A stretch of 64,000 nt of DNA, taken from contig LSRY02000054.1 in assembly GCA_001643675.2 (NCBI GenBank), positions 124,001-188,000 of the forward strand, given 5' to 3'. Positions 25,312 to 37,586 of the stretch are shown piece by piece. Position numbers and translations under genes: made by a program. Position 1 is the first letter of the stretch; every line of letters begins with the position of its first letter. This DNA is from Monocercomonoides exilis. Its lineage: Eukaryota; Preaxostyla; Oxymonadida; Polymastigidae. The notes beneath the pieces were generated by a model. The model did no database searches and was not told the DNA's origin. It saw nothing but the letters and a program-made list of their open reading frames with translations.

Positions 25312-27110
25312 TGTGATGGAGATGCAGAAGCAAAAAGATTGGAAGTGAGGGCTTTTTTTCAAAGGAAGGAAAATCATCAAATCATAATTCAACAAACGCA
25401 GCTCAACGACGCGAACAAACGGTATTCGGAAGAATGACAAAGCATCCAACACCTAGTTCAATGACAGTCCCTCTTTTATTTGCCAGAACCAAATTGTTGC
25501 AAACAATGGAGGAGATATCAATTTCATCCACAAAACACAGAATTTATCAGATAGCTGACAAGGGTGCACTTGAAGGCTCCACAATTTTTTGTGCAACATG
25601 CCCTTGATAGTTTATGCATTTATTTGCCTTGCTAGGCGAAACCAAAAGAATAACGCTGATTTCGACAGTTTCACAAAAATAACATTCAATTCAATCAAAG
25701 CCTTCATTCTTTGTTGAACATGCTGCCATTTTCATTGTAATCTTTTTGAATTTGCTGAAAATACATTGGCTGCTTTTACTTGAAAAATGAAGTTTGGAAC
25801 AGTCGTTGGACATCAACCACTCTGCATTTGTTGTGAGGTTTGAATTTTTTATACATTTGTTCTGTGCCATTCGCTTTCACATTTCTTTTCCTTTTTAGGT
25901 ATTTCAACAAGAGGCATTTTGGAGACATACCAGATTTTTATTCAAAGGCATGCAATTGATCAGAAAAGGCTGTGATGTTGAACGATTGTGCATTGGAAGG
26001 CTTTGCATGAGGAGAAATGACAACATTATTGGAGGAATTGAAAGCGAGCAATGATAGACAGGAAAAAGAAGAAGACGGAGAAGAGAATGAAAGGATGGAG
26101 TTAATTGGAGGAAGAAGGAAAGAGATTGAAGCAGGGCTAATGCAGAACGGAAAGCGAGGAACAAGAGATTGAGAAGAGAGAAGAGTCAAATGGGATTGTC
26201 GATATTTCGCAATGGGAGTGCTTAGCAAACGAAGAAGGACAAAATGAGCAAGTGTTTGTTTGCAAAAATAAATGATTTTTTTGAATGATGAAAAATTTTC
26301 AGAATGAAAGAAATAGAAAACTTTTTGATTTGTTTTATTTTATTTTTTTTGATTTTTTTTGGAAAATGTATTTTTTGAATTGTAATAACAAAATATAAAA
26401 AGCTTTTATTTTTATTTTTTATTTTTTTTTTCAAGAATATATGCAGAGAATGTTTCACGAAACATTTCCTTTCAATCAGTACAAACGTTCTCTAAAAAGT
26501 TTCACCCTCGCAGAAAATAAACAGATGGGTATTTTTGAATGTCAAATATCGGATGTTTGCCAAAATGGATGAAAAAGAAGAATTCAGAAGGAGTTAGAAA
26601 GGGGAGGATGAATAAAGGAGAAGAATGTATTTGGATGTTTTGGGTGAAGAAGCTGGAGAAGTGGTATAACAAGGTGAAACAGGAGGGAGTGTGAAGAGAA
26701 AAATGGAGAAGAGAGAAAATGAAGAGAAAGTTTGAGGGAGGGGATGATGATGATGAATCACTCCCCACAAGACTTCTTTGAAGAAGAGGAGATTTGGAGT
26801 TTGAGGTTTGGGCAGAAAAAAGATTACAGTTGGAGGGAAAAGATGAATTTTTTATGATGCTTGGGAAGAATGAGAGGAAAAAGAGAAGGGAAGAGAGAAA
26901 GAAAGAAGAAAAGGAAGAGAAACTGTGGAATAGGATTGATGGAAAGAATAAAAATCTGTCAGGGAGAAAGGTCAAATGAAGAGAAGATGAGAAAAAGAGA
27001 GAAGAGGAAGAAGAAAGAGAAGGTGGATGAACACTTGCAACAACAAAAGCAGAATGATGAAGAAAGATTGTCACCTTATATTTTCAGCGAATATTGGAAC
27101 AACTGGTGAA
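25312..27110 (+). other. Coding-like tracts, possible multi-exon gene (mirrored in left arm)
   Basis: Three stretches look more protein-like than the surroundings. At 25312-25605 about 97 codons are open (GRMTKHPTPSSM, ARTKLLQTMEEISISSTKHR, IADKGALEG). At about 26010-26200 there is a charged helix (TTLLEELKASNDRQEKEEDG) followed, after a TGA, by VKWDCRYFAMGVLSKRRR. At 26760-27110 a Lys/Glu-rich, purine-rich tract occurs (DFFEEEEIWSLRFGQKK; KNERKK). Homopolymer differences between the arms change the frame in the last tract, so it cannot be assembled reliably. Sequence just before 25900 (CTTTTCCTTTTTAG) could be a splice acceptor. No family was recognised. Confidence 0.3.
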
Positions 27111-27734
27111 GAAGGAATCTCCATATAATTGCGTTGGGAGAGGAGACTTTTGATAATTTGAAACAACACCTTTTCAAAGAGTAATTTTGAGGGTGTGTGT
27201 TTTGAAATAGAAGTTTCAACTTTTTGTTCCTTTATTGGACAGATATTTCTGTTTGATGAGTTTCTTTTTTTATGTTCAATACAATCAATGCTGCAAACAT
27301 GAAGAATTCAACGTTTTCTGAAAAACCAAATATTTTCAGAAATAATAATATTTTTTTGTTGATTCACAAGTGATGCAAGATTGGTTCTTATTTTATTTGT
27401 GCATATTAATTTGAGCATATTTCATATCCCCAGATTTTGCTTTTCTTTTTTATTATTGTTCATTTTTTTAAAACTTCATCCTTTTAATTTTTTGTTTTTT
27501 GATGTGAAAAATTGTCACCTGCATCAGCAGACACCGATTCATGGCTGATCGTAACCTAAGGAATGGCGTTGCATTGAAAGTTCCTCAGATGTCTTTCAAA
27601 AGTCCACAAAACGATTGTTGAAAGAAATCCTTTTTTATTTCCAATTGTGTCAATAACTATAATTTATTTCTATTTGATCATCCGGAAAAAAATAAAAATT
27701 TTCAAATCAAAATTGATTGTCGTTCCATTCGAGA

Positions 27735-30700
27735 ATGCATTTGCTCCTTTTTGCATGTTTGACTCTTGGAAAGGCATTTGAAGCACAAGATATCTCTGGA
27801 ACAGTCACATTGGAGAACAAAGGTATTCTTTCGAATTTTTGTTTAATTCATGAATTGTGTTTATTTTGGTGAAGGAAACTCAAATAATGCACAATTTCAA
27901 TCGAAAGTCGATAACAATCATTTGTTCCAGCAGAGTTCATTTTCAGGAGAGAAAACATTGCAACCAAGAATATCTTCAGTCAAAAACACATTTTTAGAAT
28001 TCTTCAATTCTACAGTTGGACTGAAAAATGTGGCACTTGAACATTCTTCTTCACCTTTGATGCTTATCGCAGGTAAATCAAAAATAACGTTGGATTTGTG
28101 CATTTCCCACCAAGAATCGACATCTCCTTTTCATTTGCAAAGTGGAACTGTCAACATGGTGAATTTGAGTTTGACCCCCCAAATGAATATCAACCCTTCC
28201 AGTCTTGTTTTTTCATCTGATGATTTAAATTCTGCCATTTTGAGAAATTCCATCGTTACAGATCTGACTGTTTCCTCTTCAGATTATTTCCTATTATCCG
28301 GAAAGAGCCAAAGTGAACAGATTTCTAACTGTGTCTTCAGGAACATGTCTGTGAAATCTGACAAGAACAGTGATTATCAGATGGACCATTCATGCTTGTT
28401 GAGTTCAATGGAGAACTGCGTCATTTATTCGTGCGTGAATGTATTTGAAGGAGGTGTTTCAAGTGGATCGCTTTCTTCAGAGAAATTTGCATGTGAAAAC
28501 ACATCGATAAATTTCGGGAAAAGAGAAACAAATGCACTTGAGAAAAAAGGGCAAATGAATTTGACAGATAGCCAATCCTTTTCATTGTGTGAATGGACTG
28601 ATTGCACAGCACCACAAGGAGGTGCACTTTATGTTCATGACAATACAAATGCAATCCTTTCTGTTGAGAACTCTTCCTTTTTGAGATGCAACGCTTTGTC
28701 CACGTTTGGCGGAGGAATATATGCTTTGAATATCGCTGAATGTATTGTGCTCCATACCACATTCGTCCAATGTTCTGCAGCAGCAACCACGGATAATGGG
28801 GTGGTGCAATAACGATTGAAAATATAAATATTCAGCTAATTGTTGATGATTGCTCTTTCAAAAATTGCTCATCCGGAAACGACGGAGGTGCAGTTGGACT
28901 CAGTTGGTCGAAAACAGAAAAACAGAAAGAATGCATCATTAATTCGCATTTTGATTACTGTCGATGCAATAGCTCTTCAAATGGTGCAGGAGGTGCGATT
29001 GAACATTGGAATCCTGCGGAAATAGTTGTAATTTCAAACTGTCTATTCTGCAATTGCTATTCAATGTGCGGAGGAGGTGCTGTTTACCAACACATAAATA
29101 CAAACAATTACGGAATTTTGTTTTATTTCTGCTTTTTCCACAACAATTCATGTGTGAAAGGAGGACATGATATTGTTCTTCAGGGATCAAAAGAAAACAA
29201 CATTGATTCCACTTGCTTTTCAACAAGGCAAACAGATAACAGAGTGAGCACAGAATATAGATTAATAATTGATAAAAGTGAATGTCTTCGAAATGATTTT
29301 GGAAAAGTCAGATTTGTCTCCTCGGTTCAAACAGAACCCAGTGCCATTGATGCATATGCATGCGGACTGCATGAAAGCCATCCTTGCTGCACCATCAGCC
29401 ACTGTTACACTCAACTAATTCCTGATTGTGTGAGCGATATCGAGATACTCACAGGCACGATTTCAGAGACAAAAAGTGTGGACTGCAATATCAATTCTTT
29501 CACAATATTTGGCCAAAGCGATTTGAGTTCAATGGTCCATATTGAATTTGAAGCATCTCGTTTGTCTCTTTTTTCAGTCTCCACAGGAACGTTATCTGTC
29601 AGGGACTTTGTTCTTGTGCATGACTCGGTTCATCCGAATAACCGTGGGTCAAGGCTGTTTGAGATAAGTGGAGTTGGAGGAATGAGGATCAGCAGATTAA
29701 ATATATCTGCTGGAAGTGGGCAAACTTCAGAAACAGCTTTTTCGACAGAACTGATAAACGTTCAGAATGGGATGTTGCAAATGGAACATGTGAACTGGGC
29801 AAAGACTATCTCCACAAATTCATTGTTTTCGCTTTCTTCAACAAATGAAATATCGTTGACACTTTCTGAGTGTGCCTTCAGTGGAATCAAAAGAACAACT
29901 AACGGAGCAGCTGTGATGTCATTTTCCAATGACAAGCCAAACATCGATCTGAATTCTTGTTCATTTTTTGGATGTGGAAGCACAACATCAGAAAATGGAG
30001 GATCAATGATGCTGTGTGCAGGGAATGAAAACGAAGTGAAAGTGAAAGGCGGATCTTTTGATGGCTGCTTTTGCTCAACGTCCAATGGTCTTGGGGGAGG
30101 AATTCTTCTTCGATTGTTGAATGAAAATCCAGATTTCCTGATTTCTTCCTCATTCGGAACAAACGCAGCCAAATGGGGGAATGATATCTTCGTCATTTCA
30201 CCAGATTTGGAAGAAACAGCAAAATCAGAAAAAATCACATGTGTGACAGCCTCTTTGGATCCTGTTGAGAAGGTGAGAGGATATGACAATGGAAACATCA
30301 GTGTGGCCATTCCTCTGTGCATCTATCTCCTTCCCACCCCAGAAGAAATATATGCGAGCAATTCTGAGGCATCCGATCACTCACATTGTGGAATTGCTCA
30401 ATTCCCTTGTTTGACAATAAAGCACTCACTCACACGACAAACAGAAGAAAAGAAAGTTGTTGTGAATGGAATGATTCAGATGAGCGATGAATTGGCATTT
30501 GGTGAACAGAAGCATGAAATCAAAGGAAACGATGATCAAAGTGGCTGGATAGTCTCCGATATTGAAATTGAATCTGATGCTGCGATGCTAACCACAAATG
30601 TTGAAACGGACTTGTCAAAGCTCATCTTCTCTCTTCCATCTTCTCTTTCGTCACACTCCACTTTAATTTCTTCTTTGTCTTCTTCGTTGACTCTGTCCCA

Positions 30701-33700
30701 TTGTTCTATTTCTCTTCAAATGCATTCATCAAAATTGACATTTCTGTTCTTATCAGTTGAGTCTGGCACCTTGGCCATTGATTCGTTTTCAGCTTCGTCA
30801 ATCACTTTGAGTGGAAATCCGTTAATCTCTTTATGTGGAAGTGGAACAAATACCGAGTCAATGAGCACCAAATGGTTGAACATGACGAAAAGCAATTACA
30901 CAAAAATCGAAAGAGCAGCTGGAAGTGGAGGCTGCATCAACATTGACAACATCGTTGATGAAAATACGAACACACAAATAAATATTGAAGAATGTGATTT
31001 TGAGGAATGCTCTGTGCAGGCTGATGGAAGCAGAGGAGGGGCTATCAATGCCCAATTGAAGGGGAGCACTCAAATGAATGTTATTTCATGCACGTTCACA
31101 GGATGCACAGCACCAGCTGAAGAAGAAAAGATTGGGTTTGGAGGAGGAATGGCACTGAAGCTGATTGATGATGGTTCTTCATTTATGATCTCATCCCCCA
31201 TTTTTGAGGCAGACAAGCCAAATTCTGCAAAATATGGAAATGACCTGTTTGTTGTATCATTCAACTTGACGAAGAGCATCACAAATGACTCACTTCCATT
31301 TGTGTCTGGGCATCTGGATGATATTTCATTGGATTCAATGAGGGGCTTTGATGGAAGTGACACAACGAATGCCATTTCATTGGCATATTTCTGGATCTCA
31401 CTTGGCTCAGAGATATTTGTTGGCGGTGAAGGGAAAGATATTGGTGCCTGTGGATTCTCAGATTATCCTTGTCAATCAATTGATTATTCATTGGAGAGAA
31501 TACTTGTTGGAAATGAAAGGAAAATTAACATCATTGGAAAAGGAATTCTCCAGAAGGGTGCTGATTTCAGTGGAATTTCAATAAGCTCAAATAATGAAGA
31601 AATGTGCTCTTTGGAATGTCTCTCATCACTTGAAGGAGCAGAAGGAGCAGCAATGAAGATTTCTGGAATTGCCAATTTCGAACTGATTAGCTTTGTGATG
31701 CCATCTTCATTCACAAATGGAGTCAATTATTTGATGCTTGTTGACTCAAGTGAAGGAATATTGACTCTGAAAGACTGCTCGTTCACAAAAAATGAAGAAA
31801 GTGGAGAAGAAATAATGAATTTTGGTCTGATCAAAGCAGATGGAGGGACAGTTGTGTTGGAGTTTGGTACAATGCAATCACTCAGCTTTTCAAAAGATGT
31901 AATTTCTGTGTTGTCAACAACGATATTGAATGTGAAAAACCTGACAATGAAGAATGTTGAGCTGGAGGGAGCAAGCGGATTGAGCATTTCAAAGAGTTCA
32001 AGAAGAGAGACAAATGAAGAGGAACAAGATGTTCTTATTGAGTGGAGTTTATTCGAAAAAGTCACCCAGAACGCAACCGATGATATTCCCGTCATTCGAA
32101 ATGTGAATGATGAGCCATTGAAAATAGTGATAAGAAACACAACGATGAAGAAGTGTGGGGGAACAAGGTGCGGAAATGGAGGAGGGATGTTTTATGTTTT
32201 GAATGAGGGAGGGAGCTTCGATTGCTCATTTTGTACGATTTCTGAGTGCTTTTGCTCCACCACAGGAAGAGGTGGGTGGCTGTTTTTAGAATGCACCACG
32301 GTGGTTGAGCAGCCTCTGAATTTTATGTTATCCAACATCACATTCAAAAACAACGCTGCATATAGAGGGAGAGATGTGTATGTTCGATGCCACTCAATCG
32401 AAACACAAATTGTTGAAGAGCAATTCTTGTTGGATTTCAGATCGCCGTTTGTGAAAGAACTGGCTTTATGGGGCTGCACAACAGACTCGTTTGTGGAGGA
32501 AGAAGATCTTTTGCTGAGAGTTGTGAAATACCAGAGCGAGACGATATTTGTTTCTTCTGTTTCAGATAATCACGGAGACAGCAAGCAATGTGGAGAGTTC
32601 AGTGTTCCTTGTCAATCGCTGAATGTTGGAATCCAGCACGTTATTCCATCTCTGTACTCACAGCTGTTGATATCAGAAGAGACAATAATCAATGGAGAAA
32701 GCAGTGCTTTGAATGTGATCATCCGTTCATTGCAATCTCCCTCAGCTGCTTTGGTGCATCTGAACTCAACAATAACCAACAAAGGGAGTATTATCACTTC
32801 ATCAGAGACTGTTCGGATTGAAAAATTGAAATTCAATTTTGGTCAGTCATTTTCTTATTCTGGAAGTTCTATAATCTTCGAAGAAAATGGCCAGCTTTCT
32901 CTTTTGTCTGTTGATTTTTCTTCGATTTTGATATCAGAAAACATTGAATCTGTTGTTCTCAATTCAACATTGCTGAGCATCGAAAATGGAATTCTTCATG
33001 TTGACAACTGCTCGATAACAAAGCTTTCATTCAAGAAGTCTTCGTTTCTGTTATATGGAGATGAGATAAATATTACGAATGTTAAATTGAAACAAATTGA
33101 ATCAACAACAGATGTATTTGAGATTAGAAAATGTGGAAGTGTTGTGCTGAATGGAATTTATGCATATGGAGTGAAGCTGTCTGATTGCTGTATCATTTCG
33201 ATAAACTGTTCAGCTTCAGGAGCAATTACTCTTGTTGATTCATCATTCAACGACTGTTCAAGGAATTCAGAAGGAGCTTCTGTTTTCTCCGCTTCTTCAT
33301 CATCTGCTCATACAGTTCTTTCCAATTGTTCGTGTTCCAACTGCGTTTCTCACTCTGATAAAGGGAGCATCATGGAATTTGACAACATGACTGACGTAGC
33401 AATGGATTTATGTCGATTAACAGGAGCCCTTGTCAAAGAAAGTGAAAGCGAGAGAAATAATGATTTCAGAGAAATATGTGAATGGAATGGATCGCTTGTC
33501 CACATGGAAAACTCCAATCTTGACTCAAAAGAAATTAAGATTGAGGATTCTTCAAAGGGAGGAATTTCGATTAGAGGAGGAAAGACAGTTATTGAGATGG
33601 GAATGTTTGCAAACAACAATCCATTCATTGAAAAATATCCCTCTCTTCGTCAAAACATCATTTGTTCAGGTTCTGCATTACTGACCATTTCCAGCTTGAA

Positions 33701-35528
33701 AGGTGGAGATGGACAAGAGAAGAATTCTTCACTTTGGATTTTGAATGATGGATGTGATTTGAGAGGGATAGCAGGAGAAAGGTCATCTCCTTTCTTCATT
33801 CCAAGACTGGAAGATGCTTCTCTCATTGAAAATGGAAGCAATATTTTTATCAAATTCAAGGGATCTCTTTTTGTGCCATGTGACTTGTCATTCAGATTGA
33901 TATTCAAAACAGGAGATGTGGAATTGGTTGAGACATATCCATTTGAGGAAGACAGTTTCATATCAGAAACAGAAGTGATTGGGAAAATCCCATCAGAAAA
34001 TATTTCAACGATTGCAGATGAAACAGAGGTGTCGGTGATGATATTGTTTGGAAAGCAATTGGCTGCAACAAGCCCACAGATTCTGAAGAACAAAACAGAA
34101 TCAAAGGTCAAAGGAAATGAAAGGATTGTTGAAGGAGGAAAAGAAGGAAAATCTTACTGGTTGTTGATTGTGATTGTTCTTGTTGTTTTGTTTTTGATTG
34201 TTCTGATAATTTCGGTGATATTCATTGTTCGATGGAGAAAGGCAAAGAATGAAGAGAAGGATCTGAGAGAGATTGTGAATGATACTGTGAGAAAAGATCC
34301 GAAGGCATTTGAGATGGTGACGATGGAGATGTCACCTGAGGAGCAATGGAGGAGAGCAGAGAGGGAAGCAGAGAAGAAGAATGAAGAGAGGATAAAGAAG
34401 AGAGTGCATGCGAAAAGCTTGGGACATTCCGAGTCGTCAGAGCATTTGTTGAGTGAATGTGGCTCAACGGAATATATTTTGGGGAGAGACTCAGACAAGA
34501 TCCCAGAATGGATGCTAGAGAAGGTTGATGAGAAGGAAGAAGGGATAAGGAAGAGAACACTATGGCCATCTATCTCATCCATCTCATCCATTTCAACAAC
34601 TGATTCAGATTCAACATTTGTTCGTGGAGAGGATCTGTGCCCAACCACATCATCAATGTCGAATCTGGTGGATGCGATGGCCTGTTCATCTCCACATGAG
34701 AAGCTGATAGTGGATCTGAGGGATTCATTGTTCATGCTGCTCCACGGAAGGAATAAGACAAAAGAGATGGCAATTGGCACATTGAAGGAAAGAGAACAAA
34801 CAGCTGCTCAGATCCTGTTCTGGGTGGCGAACGGAGCCATTCACTCGTTTGATGAAATGGAGAATCCTCTTCAATCATTATCCAATTTGAGTCCTCACAT
34901 TGTTCTATTCTCAGAGCACATGGTCATCTGTATTGTGATGCACTCTGACTTATTGTCAGATGATGACTCAGATTCCTCATCCATTTCATCATCAACTGTT
35001 GTCACATCTGCCAGTGATGATGATGATGATGACTCTCTGCCTTCATCAGCCTTTGAGGAAGAAGATAGTTTCAAAAAAGAGTGTCTGAGATGGAAGGCAC
35101 CAGAACTGTTGATCAACAAGAAGATTGGAGCAACGAAGAAGACAGTGGTGTTTTCGATCGGGATGATGCTGTGGGAGTGTCTGACTCTTCAAATCCCATT
35201 TGGAGAATATGAGGCAGATGTGGCAGGGCAGAAGATTGTGAATGGGGAGAGACCAGGGCTGGAGAGCATATGGGAATCAGAGATGTGTGAGGCGGTGAAA
35301 AATGGGTTGGATGGAGATCCAGAAAGGAGAGCATCGCTTGTGCAGGTGAAGCGGTATCTGGTTGGGCGGTTGCCGTCTGGGTACACGATGGCGACGGTGT
35401 CAGATGCAATTGCATACTGCGATGGTTCGGATGTTTGTGAGTCAGAATACGTTGAGCGAAGCGGGGTTATTGTGAAGCTGCATTCTGGATCTGAAAGCGA
35501 AACGCAAACAAGAGAAAGCAGTGAGTGA
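27735..35528 (+). CDS. Beta-helix surface protein with TM helix and pseudokinase tail (right copy)
   Basis: ATG 27735 opens a signal peptide (MHLLLFACLTLGKAFEAQ). A 52-nt intron (27823-27874, GTATTC...GAAG, phase 1) restores the frame to GNSNNAQF. The inferred full product is about 2,580 aa. Residues ~30-2100 form a Cys/Gly/Ser-rich ectodomain with repeated GGGI/GGAI, C-x-F-x-x-C and N-glycosylation-like sites, typical of right-handed beta-helix surface proteins. A TM helix lies near residue 2,125-2,150 (LLIVIVLVVLFLIVLIISV). An acidic/Ser linker and a kinase-like C-lobe follow, with RWKAPELL (APE) and VFSIGMMLWECLTLQIPFGE. I see no Gly loop, VAIK Lys, HRD or DFG, so it is probably a pseudokinase. 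Four G at 28798-28801 (five in the other arm) shift the frame here. A possible poly-A signal AATAAA is at 35610. Function is unknown; surface sensing or adhesion is inferred from architecture. Confidence 0.88.
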
Positions 35529-37286
35529 TGCAGAGTGGAGAGTGGGGCAAGCATTGATGAGTTTTGGGAAAAGGAAAAATAGAAAGAAAGATGAAGAAAT
35601 GTTTTTATGAATAAAGAATGAATTAGAGATGAGTAATAACAGAAATGGATTTGTTATTCTTTGTTTCGTTGGATTTATCCAAACAAAAAAGCGGAGGGCA
35701 GAGATATTTGCAAAAGGCGCCACTTTGTTTTTGTTAATTTATTTGCTATTCAACAACACCTTTTTGTTTTGTTGATCAAATTTTTGAAATACTTTTTATT
35801 GAAAGAAGATTTGTGTGTTTCGTTCATTTGCCAATAATTTTCCCTTGCCCATGATTGCATTTATATAGAAACAATTGCAGTGTTTGAATTCATCAGAAAC
35901 CCCAGGGTTTTTTTTTCTTCTGATTAATTTTTATTATTGCTTGCTTCGAAATATTTTCTGTTTTCTTGAATATATCACATGAACAATTTAATTTTTATAT
36001 AAACTCTTTTTTTGTTTTGTTTTATCCTTTATTCCTTTTTGTTGGGGATAATGTTGTTCTTCACTTATGTATTTATATATTTGTATTTGTATTTGTTTGT
36101 TTTTCATTATTTGTCAACCACTTGCATTTTTTGTTTGCTTCAGTAATTGTGCGATTTCACTTTTATGTTGTTGATATTGAAGCTATTTGTGTTGTTTGAA
36201 TTCTTTGAATGATATATTGTTTTGCATCACCATTTTCGCTGGGGAAGGGAGAATGAAGAATTTTGTGGAGCCATTCTTCTTCATCTCTACAAATCAAATA
36301 TTTTATTCTTTCATTCATTCATTCTTTCTTTCTTTTTTGTAACTCCGATTCTATTTTTCTCTGTTCTGCTTTTCGTTCATCTTCCATCTTTTAGATGAGA
36401 AGACGAGCACAGGAGCATTGCAAAACTCTTCATCTCGTACAATTTTGATTCGTTTTGAAAGAAAATGGTCTTCTTTTTTTCTTCCAGTTCATCATGACTC
36501 TTCTCCAGTGATTGCGTTTGAAAGGACGAATGAATGAATTTCGCATAATATATTCATTCACCTGTTGTATTTTGGAGCTTTCAGATTCGATTGAAAATAT
36601 AGAAAGAAATATATCAAGATTATAAAACAGATTTTTTTTTTTTTCATTTTCATAAATTGTCAAAAGCAAAAATAACAAAAAATGATTCAGAGAATCGGTT
36701 TTCTTCAAATATCAACTTGATTAACCAATTCTTTTGAATGAAAACAAAAAAAAAAAATATGTGTTTATTCTTGGTTTTATAAATCTCACTTAGAGTCCAT
36801 GATCCTTTCTTCAAAAACACAATTTGAAACATTTGATGAAATAGCGTATGGAATTGATGGAGATTTTTCTTTCAATATACACTGTCATTATTAAACTTAA
36901 CTCATTTTTTGCTCTATGAAGAGAAAAAAATTTATTCGGAGCAATTTTTACAAACCAAATTGAAAGTTACTGAATTCGCACTTAAAAAATACATAATCAT
37001 TGTTATTTGAGTTTACAAATTGAGGAATAATAATTGAAAACTCGAACATGAAAGAATGATTCCCATCTTTTCGTTGTTATTAATATTTTCAAAGAAAAGA
37101 GAATCATTTTTGATTTTCTGACAAGCACTTCAAGATGCTGAAAGAACAATCAAAAAGCTGAACAGCTCTTCTATTGGGAGATAGAAGCAGAGGTACATGC
37201 ATCTGTTTGCTCATAAACCGAGTGGGATAAAACATGAGAAGGCATTCTCCGTTTATCTGATGATTGTCACAGTGAGGCAGATCGGT
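35529..37286. other. 3' flank of the pseudokinase gene and palindrome exit
   Basis: 35529-36720 is gene-free AT-rich palindrome DNA (mirror of 12271-13462). From 36721 the sequence is unique. A weakly coding-like stretch at about 37137-37286 abuts the pogo-like transposon (see findings). No complete gene is seen. Confidence 0.5.
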
Positions 37287-37328
37287 ACCATTGGTGCCAA
37301 AACCGGGACCTTTCGCGAAACCCGGAAC
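37287..37328 (+). repeat. Left terminal inverted repeat of pogo-like element
   Basis: Begins ACCATTGGTGCCAAAACCGG and ends ACCCGGAAC. It pairs with 39747-39788, with 40 of 42 positions complementary. Confidence 0.9.
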
Positions 37329-37586
37329 TTTTTATGAAACTGAACATTGATAATATTTTTCATTTTATGGAATTTTTTTTAAAATTCTCCTTTGTTTAAC
37401 AATAAATTTAAAAAACCATTGCATGTTTGTTATCAAACGGTTTCAAAACCGATGAAATGATAGAAAAACCATTCAACGATATTGAAAACCAGAATAAAAT
37501 GTTTCTTTGCACATGTTAAACACTTCTGAATAACAATAAAGATATAGTCAACAGCTTATTGAACAAATGATGAATCGATTTTAATT

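Larger units (their letters stand above)
24490..36720. repeat. Right arm of 24.4-kb palindrome
   Basis: Reverse complement of 12271-24477. The loop between the arms is only 12 nt (24478-24489). Outside 36720 the sequence becomes unrelated to the region left of 12271, so the palindrome is embedded between two different unique flanks and not at a contig end. The genes in the arms point outward. Confidence 0.97.

Noticed and set aside
13463-35528. Host-wide TAA/TAG = Gln code
   Set aside because: The receptor (~2,580 codons), the 810-aa protein and the ~1,012-aa CTL protein have many Gln codons, all CAA/CAG, and no internal TAA/TAG. The host evidently uses the standard code or uses TAA/TAG for Gln very rarely.
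12271-36720. Palindrome as viral or telomeric terminal inverted repeats
   Set aside because: The arms meet head-to-head at a 12-nt loop within unique flanks, carry host-type genes, and show no telomeric repeats or viral genes.
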